This document shows, one piece after another, positions 7,696-17,187 of a DNA stretch of 59,803 nucleotides. The notes beneath the pieces are model-generated. The model was not told the origin of the DNA and did no database searches. It saw only the letters and a list, made by a program, of their open reading frames with translations. The translations under genes were made by a program, and so were the position numbers. Position 1 is the first letter of the stretch. Every line of letters starts with the position of its first letter. Source of the DNA: Flavobacteriaceae bacterium. GTDB taxonomy: Bacteria > Bacteroidota > Bacteroidia > Flavobacteriales > Flavobacteriaceae. The DNA is taken from NCBI GenBank assembly GCA_028281065.1, contig JANQKN010000048.1, forward strand, positions 1 through 59,803, in the 5' to 3' direction.

Positions 7696-9006
7696 TTGGA
7701 TCCAGAACCTCCCAGTCTACTTTTCATTTCATTACTGAGCTTACCTCAGATTACGGGGAATGTCGCTTTGTTTATACTTTTTATATGCTCTGCCCTTATA
7801 TCGGGTGCCGAGGTGGCCTTTTTCTCGTTGGCCCCGACCGATCTAATGCCCAAAGAAGGGAAGCCCTCCCGCAGATTGCTTTTGGTGGAAAAATTACTGT
7901 CCAGGCCCAAGAAACTTTTGGCAACCATTTTAGTAGCCAATAACCTCATTAATATCGCTATTGTGCTTCTTTTCGCTACATTATGGGATCCCTTTTTCGA
8001 TAGTGTTGAAAACGAGACCCTTCGCTTTGTACTGAAAGTGATCGTGGTTACATTTTTAATCCTTTTGTTTGGTGAGATCCTTCCTAAAATCTATGCAAGC
8101 CGAAACAAGATTTCCTTTTCCTCCTTTATGGCATATCCCATCAATGTTTTAAGCACGTTGTTTAGTCCTTTGAGTCATCCTATGCAATCCATTACACTTT
8201 TTATGGAAAACAAATTGGGAAAACAAAAATCGAACATTAGCGTGGATCAACTCTCCCAGGCTTTAGAGCTTACCTCGGAAGAAGATACTACACAGGAAGA
8301 ACAGAAAATACTTCAGGGGATTGTAACCTTTGGAAATACCGATACCAAAAACGTGATGCGACCAAGGATGGATATTTTTGCTTTGAGTGAAGAATCTCCG
8401 TATTCCGAAATCATGCCCGAGATTATCGCAAAAGGGTATTCAAGAATTCCGGTTTATAAAGAAAGTATAGACCATATTACAGGCGTGCTTTATGTGAAGG
8501 ATTTGCTGCCACACTTGGACCGAAAACAATTCGATTGGGTTTCCTTAAAACGGGAAGCTTACTTTGTACCCGAAAACAAAAAACTGGATGATCTCTTAAA
8601 CGAGTTCAAAGACCGTAAGATGCATTTGGCCATAGTGGTGGATGAATATGGAGGCACCAGCGGGTTGATTTCCTTAGAGGATATTATCGAGGAAATCGTA
8701 GGAGAAATAAGCGATGAGTTCGATGAGGACGATCTGGAGTTTTCCAAGCTGGATGACACTACGTATGTTTTTGAAGGGAAAACACCTATCAAGGATTTTT
8801 ACAGGGCTATAAAGTTGGAAAACACCGAGTCTTTCGAATCTGTAAAAGGCGAAGCAGAGACCCTGGCTGGGTTCCTACTCGAAATCTCCAAAGGGTTTCC
8901 AAAAAAGAAGGAAGTAATAACTTTCAACAATTATTCGTTTACGGTAGAAGCCTTTGAGAACAAAAGAATAAAACGAATTAAACTTTCCATAAACCCAGGA
9001 AGCTAA
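7696..9006 (+). CDS. gldE: Gliding-motility-associated CorC/CNNM-type protein GldE
   Basis: Inner-membrane protein of 436 residues with the hemolysin C/CNNM architecture. It has a DUF21 membrane domain with about four hydrophobic segments (roughly residues 15-170), a pair of CBS domains (about 200-330, MRPRMDIFAL to VVDEYGGTSGLISLEDIIEEIVGEI) and a C-terminal CorC_HlyC domain. In flavobacteria this protein is encoded next to GldD and is linked to gliding/type IX secretion. The start is a TTG (codon 1 read as Met, MDPEPPSLLF), the form usual in GldE; no ATG is available upstream of the membrane domain. Only 11 bp separate it from gldD. Confidence 0.9.
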   Translation: MDPEPPSLLFISLLSLPQITGNVALFILFICSALISGAEVAFFSLAPTDLMPKEGKPSRRLLLVEKLLSRPKKLLATILVANNLINIAIVLLFATLWDPFFDSVENETLRFVLKVIVVTFLILLFGEILPKIYASRNKISFSSFMAYPINVLSTLFSPLSHPMQSITLFMENKLGKQKSNISVDQLSQALELTSEEDTTQEEQKILQGIVTFGNTDTKNVMRPRMDIFALSEESPYSEIMPEIIAKGYSRIPVYKESIDHITGVLYVKDLLPHLDRKQFDWVSLKREAYFVPENKKLDDLLNEFKDRKMHLAIVVDEYGGTSGLISLEDIIEEIVGEISDEFDEDDLEFSKLDDTTYVFEGKTPIKDFYRAIKLENTESFESVKGEAETLAGFLLEISKGFPKKKEVITFNNYSFTVEAFENKRIKRIKLSINPGS

Positions 9007-9017
9007 AGAAATATTAC

Positions 9018-9593
9018 ATGGTTAAATTCCGAGTCCTATATGGAGTGTTGTTGCTTTTTTCGGTTTGCGTCCTTTTTTCGGCCTGCGGAGATGAAGTAGT
9101 GGTAAAACCTGCCGCCAAATTGCGGTTGGATTACGAGTTGCCTGTCTACGATAGTGTCCGTTTACCTTGCCCTTACAGTTTCAAGAAAAATACACTCTCC
9201 AAAACGGTACAAAAGAAGGGTTGTGGGGTCAATTTGGAATATCCACACATGAAGGCAACCATCTATTTAACTTACCAGTCCATAGAAGATGGTAATTTAA
9301 AAAGTCTATTGCAGGATGCTCAAAAGCTAACCTACGACCACACGGTAAAGGCCAACGAGATTTTCGAACAACCTAGGGTAGATTCCATCAATAATGTATA
9401 TGGAATGTTCTATATGATCAATGGAGATGCAGCTACCCAATCCCAGTTTTATGTAACCGATAGTCTCAATCATTTTGTCTCTGGATCCCTCTATTTTGAG
9501 TCCAAGCCCAATTTCGATTCCATCTATCCTGCTGCAGTGTATTTGCGGGATGATATCCGAAGGATAATGGAGACCATAAACTGGAAGGAATAA
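9018..9593 (+). CDS. gldD: Gliding motility lipoprotein GldD
   Basis: A 191-residue lipoprotein required for gliding motility and type IX secretion in Flavobacterium. The signal peptide ends LFSAC with the lipidated Cys near residue 23. The mature part begins with the family segment LRLDYELPVYDSV and has the later ATQSQFYVTDS and HFVSGSLYF strands. It is translated directly after gldE. The core gldKLMN genes are not in this window. Confidence 0.92.
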   Translation: MVKFRVLYGVLLLFSVCVLFSACGDEVVVKPAAKLRLDYELPVYDSVRLPCPYSFKKNTLSKTVQKKGCGVNLEYPHMKATIYLTYQSIEDGNLKSLLQDAQKLTYDHTVKANEIFEQPRVDSINNVYGMFYMINGDAATQSQFYVTDSLNHFVSGSLYFESKPNFDSIYPAAVYLRDDIRRIMETINWKE

Positions 9594-9712
9594 ATAAGCA
9601 ACCCTTGCCCAATTTCCGTATCTAAACAAGGTGATTTGACCCTGTTAAAATTTTATGGGCAATGATCCGTAAATACATTTTATTCCTGACCTTTGTTTCT
9701 TGATTTTTCAGT

Positions 9713-10615
9713 ATGAGTAACAACGCCCAAAAGTGGTTCTATCTTTTTATTCTTTCCCTAATTTGGGGGAGCTCTTTTATACTCATAAAAAAAGGGCTGG
9801 TAGGGCTTACCGACTATCAATTGGGATCGTTGCGTATTGTACTCACGTCCCTTTTCCTTTTTTCGGTGGGGTTTAAAAGCTTAAAACAGATTGGAAAAAG
9901 GGATTGGATATGGGTGGCGATAACAGGATTTTTGGGGACTTTTTTCCCTGCATTTTTATTTGCAATTGCTCAAAACCATATCGATAGTGGTGTTACTTCC
10001 ATTCTTAACTCTACAGTTCCTATAAATACATTGATCGTAGGGGCACTTTTATTCGGTATTGGAGCTACCCGTAGGCAGGTTTGGGGAGTATTCATAGGGC
10101 TGTTGGGTACGGTTTTGCTTATCCTTGCTGGTATATGGATGCACCAGGCAGAAGCGCTGGAAGGAGCTGGAAGCGGTCAGAACCCATGGTATGGAGGACT
10201 TATCATTATTGCTACTATTGGGTATGCTTTCAATGTAAACATTATTAAGAAACACTTAAGCAATGTAAGTGCGCTTGCCATTACCACGGGGAATTTTTTA
10301 TGTATCGTGGTGCCTGCTTTTGTCATTCTTTACGCTACGGGCTTTTTCGATGTGATCCTTCAGGATCGCGAAATGCAGATAGCTTTTGGCTACGTAGCGA
10401 TACTGTCCCTTTTTGGAACAGCACTGGCCAAAGTGTTGTTCAATAAACTGGTTCATATCGCCAGTCCCGTATTTGCTTCGTCAGTAACCTATACCATGCC
10501 CATAGTTGCAGTTATGTGGGGGGTTATAGATGGGGAACGATTTGGTTGGCTGCAAATAATAGCCGCTGCCATTATTTTGTTCGGGGTTTATTTGTCGAAC
10601 AAAAGAGCGAATTAA
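9713..10615 (+). CDS. EamA-family (DMT) transporter
   Basis: A 300-residue inner-membrane permease with ten hydrophobic segments arranged as two EamA repeats (about 8-140 and 155-296). It shows the N-terminal family signature LIWGSSFILIKKGL and the second-repeat end VMWGVIDGER. Members export amino acids or other metabolites; the substrate cannot be inferred. It is followed 66 bp later by a DUF4199 gene. Confidence 0.88.
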   Translation: MSNNAQKWFYLFILSLIWGSSFILIKKGLVGLTDYQLGSLRIVLTSLFLFSVGFKSLKQIGKRDWIWVAITGFLGTFFPAFLFAIAQNHIDSGVTSILNSTVPINTLIVGALLFGIGATRRQVWGVFIGLLGTVLLILAGIWMHQAEALEGAGSGQNPWYGGLIIIATIGYAFNVNIIKKHLSNVSALAITTGNFLCIVVPAFVILYATGFFDVILQDREMQIAFGYVAILSLFGTALAKVLFNKLVHIASPVFASSVTYTMPIVAVMWGVIDGERFGWLQIIAAAIILFGVYLSNKRAN

Positions 10616-10681
10616 TCTTCTCTTTTTCAAGGGTTTCTGAAAAATTTTCCCGAAATTTATGGAAACCAAACCGATTATGTC

Positions 10682-11119
10682 ATGGGAAAATATTTTATGA
10701 AATACGGTATAGGGATTGCTTTGGCACTCATTGGTTATTTTCTACTTACCAATATCGTGGGGTTGCATAAATACCCCATATTAAGTGCTTTGAACGGTGT
10801 AATTATTGGTGCGGGTATCTTCTTTGCCCTTAAAAGCTACAAAGCCAATAGTGCTGTTTTTAAATACCAAGACGGTTTTACGTTGGGTCTTTTTACTGGG
10901 GGATTGGCATCCATCCTTTTTGGAGCGTTTATGGCCTGTTATATTTTTTGGGTAGACACCCAGTTTGCAGAGGCTATCCTGGACTCTTGGAACCTCAATT
11001 TCAATAAAGGCTCGCTTATCCTTATTATTTCGCTCATCATTATGGGTTTTTCCACAACCTTTGTCCTTACGTTGGCTTTTATGCAGCTCTTGAAGGAATC
11101 CTGGAACCCAAAACATTGA
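10682..11119 (+). CDS. DUF4199-type membrane protein
   Basis: A 145-residue protein with four predicted membrane segments (about 9-26, 33-52, 68-92 and 113-138) and a short charged C-terminus. The pattern, including GAGIFFALKSYK and FKYQDGFTLGLFTGG, is that of the Bacteroidota DUF4199 family, whose function is unknown. An in-frame ATG also exists at 10697; 10682 gives the fuller first helix. Confidence 0.7.
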   Translation: MGKYFMKYGIGIALALIGYFLLTNIVGLHKYPILSALNGVIIGAGIFFALKSYKANSAVFKYQDGFTLGLFTGGLASILFGAFMACYIFWVDTQFAEAILDSWNLNFNKGSLILIISLIIMGFSTTFVLTLAFMQLLKESWNPKH

Positions 11120-11145
11120 TAAGCACTGTTTTTAAGGGTAAAACC

Positions 11146-11177
11146 TTTTGTCAATTTCAATTTTACAACTATATTTG
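11146..11177 (+). promoter_or_regulatory. rplU-rpmA promoter
   Basis: TTTTG (11146-11150), 19 bases, then TATATTTG (11170-11177) is a perfect Bacteroidota housekeeping promoter. Transcription should begin near 11183, giving a leader of about 57 nt before rplU. Confidence 0.85.
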
Positions 11178-11239
11178 CACCCGCTTTTACTGTAGGGTAA
11201 AGGCTATTAATTAAAAAAACCATAATAAACGTTTACGCT

Positions 11240-11776
11240 ATGTATGCAATTGTAGAGATAGCAGGGCAGCAATTTAAAGTTGCGAAAGACCAGAAAGTCT
11301 TTGTAAACCGTTTGGCCGTGGAAGAAGGTAAAAAAGTCGCTTTCGACAATGTACTTCTTATCGGTGACGGAGACAAAGTTACTGTTGGCGCCCCGGCTAT
11401 AGACGGAGCTCAAGTAGGAGCGAAAGTCGTGAAGCACCTTAAGGGTGACAAAGTAATAGTTTTCAAAAAGAAAAGAAGAAAAGGGTACCGTGTAAAGAAC
11501 GGTCACAGACAAGCTCTTTCTCAAATCGTAATTGAAAGCATTGTGGCTTCTGGAGCTAAGAAAGCAGCTCCTTCCAAAAAAGCTGCTGCCCCTAAGGCAG
11601 AGCCTAAAAAAGAAGCAAAAGCAACTGCTGCTCCAGCAAAAGAGGCTGCTAAAGAGGCAACTCAGGATTTAGCTAGCATGACAGTAGCTCAATTAAAAGA
11701 AATGGCAAAAGCGAAAGGCATCTCTGGTATTTCTTCCATGAAGAAAGCCGATTTAATCGAAGCCTTAAGCAAGTAA
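11240..11776 (+). CDS. rplU: 50S ribosomal protein bL21 with C-terminal helical extension
   Basis: The first 103 residues are an ordinary bL21 (MYAIVEIAGQQFKV, KVIVFKKKRRKGYRVKNGHRQ), a large-subunit protein that contacts 23S rRNA. An Ala/Lys-rich linker (about 110-140) follows. The C-terminal 35-residue domain (MTVAQLKEMAKAKGISGISSMKKADLIEAL, here for position only in part) resembles the HeH/SAP or Rho-N type nucleic-acid-binding fold. The extension makes the protein 178 residues rather than about 103 and is common in Bacteroidota. It is co-transcribed with rpmA 23 bp downstream. Confidence 0.95.
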   Translation: MYAIVEIAGQQFKVAKDQKVFVNRLAVEEGKKVAFDNVLLIGDGDKVTVGAPAIDGAQVGAKVVKHLKGDKVIVFKKKRRKGYRVKNGHRQALSQIVIESIVASGAKKAAPSKKAAAPKAEPKKEAKATAAPAKEAAKEATQDLASMTVAQLKEMAKAKGISGISSMKKADLIEALSK

Positions 11777-11799
11777 TAACAATATAAAACCGAAAAGAA

Positions 11800-12063
11800 A
11801 TGGCTCACAAAAAAGGAGTTGGTAGTTCCAAGAACGGTCGCGAATCAGAATCGAAACGCCTAGGGGTTAAGATTTTTGGTGGTCAGGCCGCTATAGCTGG
11901 AAATATCATCGTAAGACAAAGAGGGTATACACATCACCCAGGTGAAAATGTATACGGTGGAAAAGACCATACCCTTCACGCCAAAGTGGACGGTATTGTA
12001 AAGTTCACCAAGAAAAAGAACAACAAATCCTATGTTTCTATTGTTCCTCACGGAGAGGCATAA
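11800..12063 (+). CDS. rpmA: 50S ribosomal protein bL27
   Basis: An 87-residue bL27 starting [16 protein letters not shown] with the N-terminus that reaches the peptidyl-transferase centre, then the conserved [18 protein letters not shown]. It has the direct MAHKKG start, with no cleavable N-terminal extension of the Firmicutes type. Second gene of the rplU operon, followed by a terminator. Confidence 0.97.
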   Translation: MAHKKGVGSSKNGRESESKRLGVKIFGGQAAIAGNIIVRQRGYTHHPGENVYGGKDHTLHAKVDGIVKFTKKKNNKSYVSIVPHGEA

Positions 12064-12086
12064 AGCATAGAAGAGATAACGATAAG

Positions 12087-12116
12087 AACCCTCAACCTTT
12101 GGTTGGGGGTTTTTTA
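12087..12116 (+). terminator. Terminator of rplU-rpmA
   Basis: AACCCTCAACC (12087-12097), loop TTT, GGTTGGGGGTT (12101-12111), an 11-bp stem with one G-U pair followed by a run of T to 12115. Confidence 0.88.
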
Positions 12117-12188
12117 TTTCCACTCCCTTTTACAACCGCAAATCACCAAAATATTGATTATACTTGTAGGTAAATTATTGAACCTCAC

Positions 12189-13130
12189 ATGAGAACAGTT
12201 ACTGTTTTTGGATTTTTACTATTGTTTTTTGCCCAAGGGTTATGGGCCCAAGAAGACGAGTATGTTTTTGAAGGAGTCATTAAACTGAGTGGGATATCAC
12301 TGTATACCTACAGCATTCATTTTTACGAAGAGGATGGAGCCCTTGAGGGCTATTCCATTACCGATCAAGATGGAGCCTATGAAACCAAATCTTTGGTATC
12401 AGGTTCTATAGATTACGAAACCCAAACCGTTACATTTTACGAAAGTGAAATCCTTACTGTTAAGTCCCCAAAGTCATTAGATGGCTTCTGTTACATACAT
12501 TTTAACGGAACCTTGAAAGATGGACAGGAGCAACAGGAAATTTGGGGAAAATTTAATAGCAAGTATAAAACCGGGGATCTATGTATAAACGGTGTCATTT
12601 CAATGACAAATAAAGGGCCTGTTCTTAAAAAGAAGGAACGCATCAAAGTGGCATTGGCTGGAGGAATAAAGCAAGAAGGCAGGATTGAACAAGAAACTAG
12701 AATTGAACAAGAAAGTAGGATTAAACGAGAGAACAGAATTAAAATCAAGGAAAAGAGCAAAAGCTTAGTGAGTAAGGCCAATAACGTAAGTATAAATACG
12801 GTGGCTACCAATGAAGTGCTTCATGTATTTACCAAGGATGACGAACTTTCTATGTTAATATACGATGAAGAAGTTTCCGATAACGATAGGATCGATCTTA
12901 CTATTAACGACGTTCCTATTTTGGTAGACTATGGGGTAACCAAGCGCTCTAGAAAGGTTACCATACCCATGGACAGGGATCGGGTAGAGGTGAAGGTAAC
13001 AGCTTTAACCACTGGAATCATAGGAAAAAATACCATCCGTTTCGATATTACCGACAGTAACAATCTTACCCGTACCCTCACCAACCTTGAAGTAGGGGAA
13101 ACGGCCACAATGGTTTTTTTGAAACAATAA
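12189..13130 (+). CDS. Secreted protein of unknown function with 6-residue tandem repeats
   Basis: A 313-residue protein with a cleavable signal peptide (ending LWAQ near residue 20). The N-terminal part (about 25-150) looks like a beta-rich domain. Residues about 160-190 are charged tandem hexamers (RIEQET, RIEQES, RIKREN), encoded by imperfect 18-bp repeats at 12672-12743. The C-terminal part (about 200-313) is again beta-rich and resembles domains found after signal peptides in Bacteroidota surface proteins. It is not recognised as a named family. It stands alone between the ribosomal operon and the nitrate operon. Confidence 0.65.
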   Translation: MRTVTVFGFLLLFFAQGLWAQEDEYVFEGVIKLSGISLYTYSIHFYEEDGALEGYSITDQDGAYETKSLVSGSIDYETQTVTFYESEILTVKSPKSLDGFCYIHFNGTLKDGQEQQEIWGKFNSKYKTGDLCINGVISMTNKGPVLKKKERIKVALAGGIKQEGRIEQETRIEQESRIKRENRIKIKEKSKSLVSKANNVSINTVATNEVLHVFTKDDELSMLIYDEEVSDNDRIDLTINDVPILVDYGVTKRSRKVTIPMDRDRVEVKVTALTTGIIGKNTIRFDITDSNNLTRTLTNLEVGETATMVFLKQ

Positions 13131-13154
13131 TCTTATCTGAAATACCCCCTAAGT

Positions 13155-13176
13155 TTCTATAATGTCAGTTATAGAA
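13155..13176. repeat. Inverted repeat upstream of the nitrate operon
   Basis: TTCTATAA, 6-nt spacer TGTCAG, TTATAGAA: a perfect 8-bp inverted repeat followed by TAATTTTC. It may be a weak terminator for the preceding gene or an operator for the nitrate-respiration operon; the sequence alone does not decide. Confidence 0.4.
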
Positions 13177-13323
13177 TAATTTTCTGTGCAAAAATAGATT
13201 TTAAAGGTTGAGTGTAAGCTGACAAAAGTCATTTTATTGCTCAAATCCATTGGTTAGTTTTGATGTATTCATTAACTTTAAAGTGATAACTCATTGAAAG
13301 AAAACCATTTACCAATCAAAATC

Positions 13324-14589
13324 ATGACAAAGTACTCCAAGCTTATTTTGGTAGTTACTGTTGTTTTGTTGAGTTCGCAAGTATATGCTCAATTAAGGGT
13401 CGATGCAGAAGTACGTCCTCGATTTGAATATCGACACGGCTTTGCAGATTTGTTTCCGGATGATGCCGAGCCTGCGGCTTTTGTGTCACAGAGAACACGC
13501 CTAAAAGCGGGTTACTCTTTGGATCGACTTAAATTTTACCTCAACATTCAAGATGTGCGAGTATGGGGTGATGTTCCTCAACTAAATCGATCCGATAGAA
13601 ATGGACTTTCCGTTCATGAAGCCTGGGCCGATATTAAATTGGATTCCACGTTTTCCTTAAAATTAGGACGGCAGGAAATAATTTATGATGATAGTCGGAT
13701 TTTCGGAAATGTAGAGTGGGCCCAGCAGGCAAGAAGTCATGATGTGGCTATGTTGAAGTTTAAGAAAGGATCAACCCAATTCGATTTGGGGGCTGCATTC
13801 AACCAAGATGGAGAGGCTATTACGGGCAATGTATTAACTACCAATACATATAAAAGTTTTCAGTATCTCTGGCTCCATAACGATTGGCAGGACTTTTCTG
13901 GAAGCTTTCTTTTCTTGAACAACGGTAGGCAATACGTAAATCCAGAGAATGAAGATGATACCGATACGAGATACAGTCAAACCGTAGGAACCCATTTAAA
14001 GCTCAAAAAAGGGAAGTGGAATTTGGCTTCCAACTTGTTTTATCAGTTTGGGAACGATGTCATGGACAATGACCTAAGTGCTTATTTGCTTGGGCTGGAT
14101 GTTAAATATGCCATCAACTCAAAAATTAAAATTGGAGCTGGAGGAGAGTTGCAAAGTGGGAATGACAATGGAGCTCCTTCCAATGGTGATAACAATGCCT
14201 TTACCCCTTTTTATGGTACCAACCACAAGTTCAATGGACTCATGGATTATTTCTATGTAGGGAATCATATCAATAATGTTGGGCTGTTGGATCTGTACAT
14301 TAATGCAGGGTTTACCTTTAATGCTAAGTCTAATATAAATGTAGCTGTTCACAATTTTTCGGCACCTTCGGATTTAGTAGGAAGCGATGAGACACAACTG
14401 GGCAATGAAGTGGACATAGTATATAGTTACAAGCTGCAAAAGAACATTGCTATTAAAGCCGGGTACTCTCATTTGTTTGCTTCTGAAGGAATGGAAGTCC
14501 TTAAGAATAACTTCGATGGAAACACAAACAATTGGGGTTGGGTCATGGTAGTTGTGAACCCCACATTATTTGAAAGTAAGAAAGATTAA
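13324..14589 (+). CDS. Outer-membrane porin-like protein (alginate-export-type barrel)
   Basis: A 421-residue protein with a signal peptide ending near VYAQ and a long run of alternating beta strands, starting LRVDAEVRPRFEYRHGF. The motif KLGRQEIIYDDSRIFGNVEWAQQ matches the alginate-export/OprE-like family seen beside respiratory operons in Bacteroidota. The frame opens at 13294, but the ATG at 13324 directly precedes the signal peptide. It lies 22 bp before napD, so it may admit nitrate or other anions into the periplasm; this role is inferred from position. Confidence 0.75.
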   Translation: MTKYSKLILVVTVVLLSSQVYAQLRVDAEVRPRFEYRHGFADLFPDDAEPAAFVSQRTRLKAGYSLDRLKFYLNIQDVRVWGDVPQLNRSDRNGLSVHEAWADIKLDSTFSLKLGRQEIIYDDSRIFGNVEWAQQARSHDVAMLKFKKGSTQFDLGAAFNQDGEAITGNVLTTNTYKSFQYLWLHNDWQDFSGSFLFLNNGRQYVNPENEDDTDTRYSQTVGTHLKLKKGKWNLASNLFYQFGNDVMDNDLSAYLLGLDVKYAINSKIKIGAGGELQSGNDNGAPSNGDNNAFTPFYGTNHKFNGLMDYFYVGNHINNVGLLDLYINAGFTFNAKSNINVAVHNFSAPSDLVGSDETQLGNEVDIVYSYKLQKNIAIKAGYSHLFASEGMEVLKNNFDGNTNNWGWVMVVVNPTLFESKKD

Positions 14590-14611
14590 TTACACAAAAT
14601 AAAGATAAGAT

Positions 14612-14854
14612 ATGCCTGTAAAAAGCTATTTAGCACACCCTCATAACGGGAGAAAACAGGAACTCATAGAGTCACTATCGTCATTAGAAGAATGCGAAGT
14701 GATCCCTGCGGAGAATCAGGATTTGTTAATCCTTGTTACAGATACCGAGGATAACTTTCAGGAAAAACAACTTAAGGGAAAACTGGATGCTATAGAAAGT
14801 CTAAAACTGCTTACTATGGTTTCAGGGTTTACCACTCAAAAAAACGATAAATAA
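14612..14854 (+). CDS. napD: NapD-like chaperone for NapA
   Basis: An 80-residue protein of the NapD type. NapD binds the Tat signal peptide of NapA and holds the enzyme until molybdenum cofactor is inserted. The predicted fold is the small alpha/beta ferredoxin-like fold (KSYLAHPHNGRKQEL, VIPAENQDLLILVTD, LLTMVSGF). Sequence identity to classical NapD is not obvious by eye; size, position two bases before napA and the strand pattern support the call. Confidence 0.75.
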   Translation: MPVKSYLAHPHNGRKQELIESLSSLEECEVIPAENQDLLILVTDTEDNFQEKQLKGKLDAIESLKLLTMVSGFTTQKNDK

Positions 14855-14856
14855 CT

Positions 14857-17184
14857 ATGTATACTTCTTTAACCAATAGACGGGCTTTCATCAAGAAAAT
14901 GGCAGTTTTATCGGCTATGACTGCTGCTGCGACTATGTTTCCAGGGATATTGTTTGCGTCAGATCAGGAGAAGAATTTGCCTAAAGGAGGAAACCTCAAT
15001 TGGAAAAAAGCACCCTGTCGTTTTTGTGGTGTAGGTTGTGGTGTCATGATAGGGGTCGAAGATGGGAAGGCTGTAGCTGTAAAAGGAGATGTGAACTCTC
15101 CCGTAAACAAAGGGTTGTGCTGTGTAAAAGGATATCACTCTGTTATTGCCATGTATGGAAAAGACCGTCTTACCAAACCACTGGTTAAGAAAAATGGACG
15201 TTATGTAGAAACATCCATGAAGGAAGCTTTAGACCTTGTGGCAAGTAAGATGAAGGAGACCATAGATAACCACGGAAAAGACGCAGTTTCCATTTATGGC
15301 TCTGGACAATGGACAATCCCTGATGGATATGCAGCCTCTAAGCTTTTTAAAGGGTGTATAGGGACCAACAATGTAGAAGCAAATGCACGTTTGTGTATGG
15401 CGAGTGCTGTTACAGGGTTCCTAACCTCATTCGGTCTGGATGAACCCATGGGTTGTTATGAAGACATTGATCATGCCGATGTGTTCTTCCTTTGGGGAAA
15501 TAACATGGCCGAAATGCACCCGGTACTATTCTCCCGTTTATTGGATCAACGACTAAAAAGAGACGCCAAGATTATCGATTTTGCAACGCGTACCACAAGA
15601 ACCAGTGCTGCTGCAGATAAATCCATCCTCTTTAAACCCCAAACAGATTTGGCCGTGGCAAATGCTATATGTTATGAAATTGTTGAGAACGGATGGGTAA
15701 ACGAATCCTTTGTAGAAAAGCACTGTAATTTCAATAAAGGAATTACCAATATGGGCTATGGTCTTGAGGACAATTATTCCTTTAAAGATAAACCCGAGAA
15801 GATAGATTTTGCTGCCTACAAAGAATTCCTGAAAGACTATACGCCCGAAAAAGTAGAAAAGATCTCAGGTGTTTCGGCCAAGGATATTAAATACATGGCT
15901 GCTTACTATGGAGATCCCAACAAGAAGGTCATGTCTCTTTGGTGTATGGGGATGAATCAGCATACCCGCGGTACTTGGATTAATAACTTGGTGTATAATA
16001 TCCATTTACTAACAGGTAAGATTTCCACGCCAGGGAACAGTCCATTCTCATTAACTGGACAGCCCAGTGCGTGTGGAACTGTTAGGGAAGTGGGAACTCT
16101 TACCCATAAACTTCCTCATGGAGTAGTAACCAATGAAGAGCACAGAAAGTTTGCTGCTAAGATTTGGGATGTTCCAGTGGAAAATATACCTGCCAAGCCA
16201 ACCTATCATACTGTTGAGATGTTCCGTGCCTTAGATCGGGGAGATATTCGCTTTATGTGGATACAGGTAACCAACCCTATGGTCACCATGCCTAAGTTGA
16301 AACGATATCGGGATGGAGCGAAAAAAGAAGGTAGGTTTATTGTGGTGTCTGATATTTATCCAACCCCCACTACAGATATAGCCGATGTTATCCTTCCCTC
16401 TGCCATGTGGGTAGAACGAGAGGGAATGTATGGTAATTCTGAACGTCGTACCCAGTATTTCGAGCAAATGGTTAATCCTCCTGGAGAGGCCATGAGTGAT
16501 ACGTGGCAGCTTATTGAAGTTGCCAAACGAATGGGATACGAAAAACAGTTTTACTATTCCGAAGAAAATCATATCGAAGAGATTTATACTGAATATCGAA
16601 AACATCATGACAATAAAAAGCACAATATGGCTCCGTTGGAAGTACTTAAGGAAAACCCGGGAATGCAATGGCCTTATGTAGATGGAAAACCAACCAAGTG
16701 GCGGTTTAATTCCAAGTACGACCCAGCTTGTAGTAATGGGGAGGAATTTCACTTTTATGGAAAACCCGATGGAAAGGCCATTATATGGCAACGTCCCTAC
16801 GAACCTGCTGCGGAAGAACCTGATAGCGAATACCCATTCTGGCTTAACACCGGAAGGGTGTTGGAACACTGGCACACAGGATCTATGACCCGAAGAATCC
16901 CAGTACTGCATCAAGCGATGCCTCATGCCTATGTGGAACTCAATCCAGGGGATGCCAAACAGATGCAAATAAAAACGGGGGACATGGTAAAGCTTACCAC
17001 AAGACGAGGGGAGATTACGCTACCTGCGTCGGTAAACGAAAGAGGAGTGCCTACACCCAAGCAGGTCTTTGTTCCTTTCTTTGATGAGAATATGCTTATT
17101 AATGATATCACTTTGGATTCATTCTGTCCCATATCCAAAGAACCCGATTACAAAAAATGTGCAGTTAAAGTAGAAAAGGCGTAA
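14857..17184 (+). CDS. napA: Periplasmic nitrate reductase catalytic subunit
   Basis: Molybdenum-bis-MGD enzyme that reduces nitrate to nitrite in the periplasm. The signal peptide carries a twin-arginine motif (NRRAFIKKM). The N-terminal [4Fe-4S] site is CRFCGVGC with the fourth Cys in GLCCVKG. The Mo-ligand Cys is in ANARLCMASAV. The late MGD-binding segments (LNTGRVLEHWHTG, PHAYVELNPGDA) are present. At 775 residues it is close to the shorter epsilon/delta-proteobacterial NapA rather than the 828-residue E. coli enzyme. It lies between napD and napB with gaps of 2 and 3 bp. Confidence 0.95.
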   Translation: MYTSLTNRRAFIKKMAVLSAMTAAATMFPGILFASDQEKNLPKGGNLNWKKAPCRFCGVGCGVMIGVEDGKAVAVKGDVNSPVNKGLCCVKGYHSVIAMYGKDRLTKPLVKKNGRYVETSMKEALDLVASKMKETIDNHGKDAVSIYGSGQWTIPDGYAASKLFKGCIGTNNVEANARLCMASAVTGFLTSFGLDEPMGCYEDIDHADVFFLWGNNMAEMHPVLFSRLLDQRLKRDAKIIDFATRTTRTSAAADKSILFKPQTDLAVANAICYEIVENGWVNESFVEKHCNFNKGITNMGYGLEDNYSFKDKPEKIDFAAYKEFLKDYTPEKVEKISGVSAKDIKYMAAYYGDPNKKVMSLWCMGMNQHTRGTWINNLVYNIHLLTGKISTPGNSPFSLTGQPSACGTVREVGTLTHKLPHGVVTNEEHRKFAAKIWDVPVENIPAKPTYHTVEMFRALDRGDIRFMWIQVTNPMVTMPKLKRYRDGAKKEGRFIVVSDIYPTPTTDIADVILPSAMWVEREGMYGNSERRTQYFEQMVNPPGEAMSDTWQLIEVAKRMGYEKQFYYSEENHIEEIYTEYRKHHDNKKHNMAPLEVLKENPGMQWPYVDGKPTKWRFNSKYDPACSNGEEFHFYGKPDGKAIIWQRPYEPAAEEPDSEYPFWLNTGRVLEHWHTGSMTRRIPVLHQAMPHAYVELNPGDAKQMQIKTGDMVKLTTRRGEITLPASVNERGVPTPKQVFVPFFDENMLINDITLDSFCPISKEPDYKKCAVKVEKA

Positions 17185-17187
17185 ATC

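Noticed and set aside
10682-10770. Alternative plus-strand frame overlapping the DUF4199 gene (from 10516)
   Set aside because: It overlaps the EamA and DUF4199 genes out of frame and lacks membrane segments or motifs.
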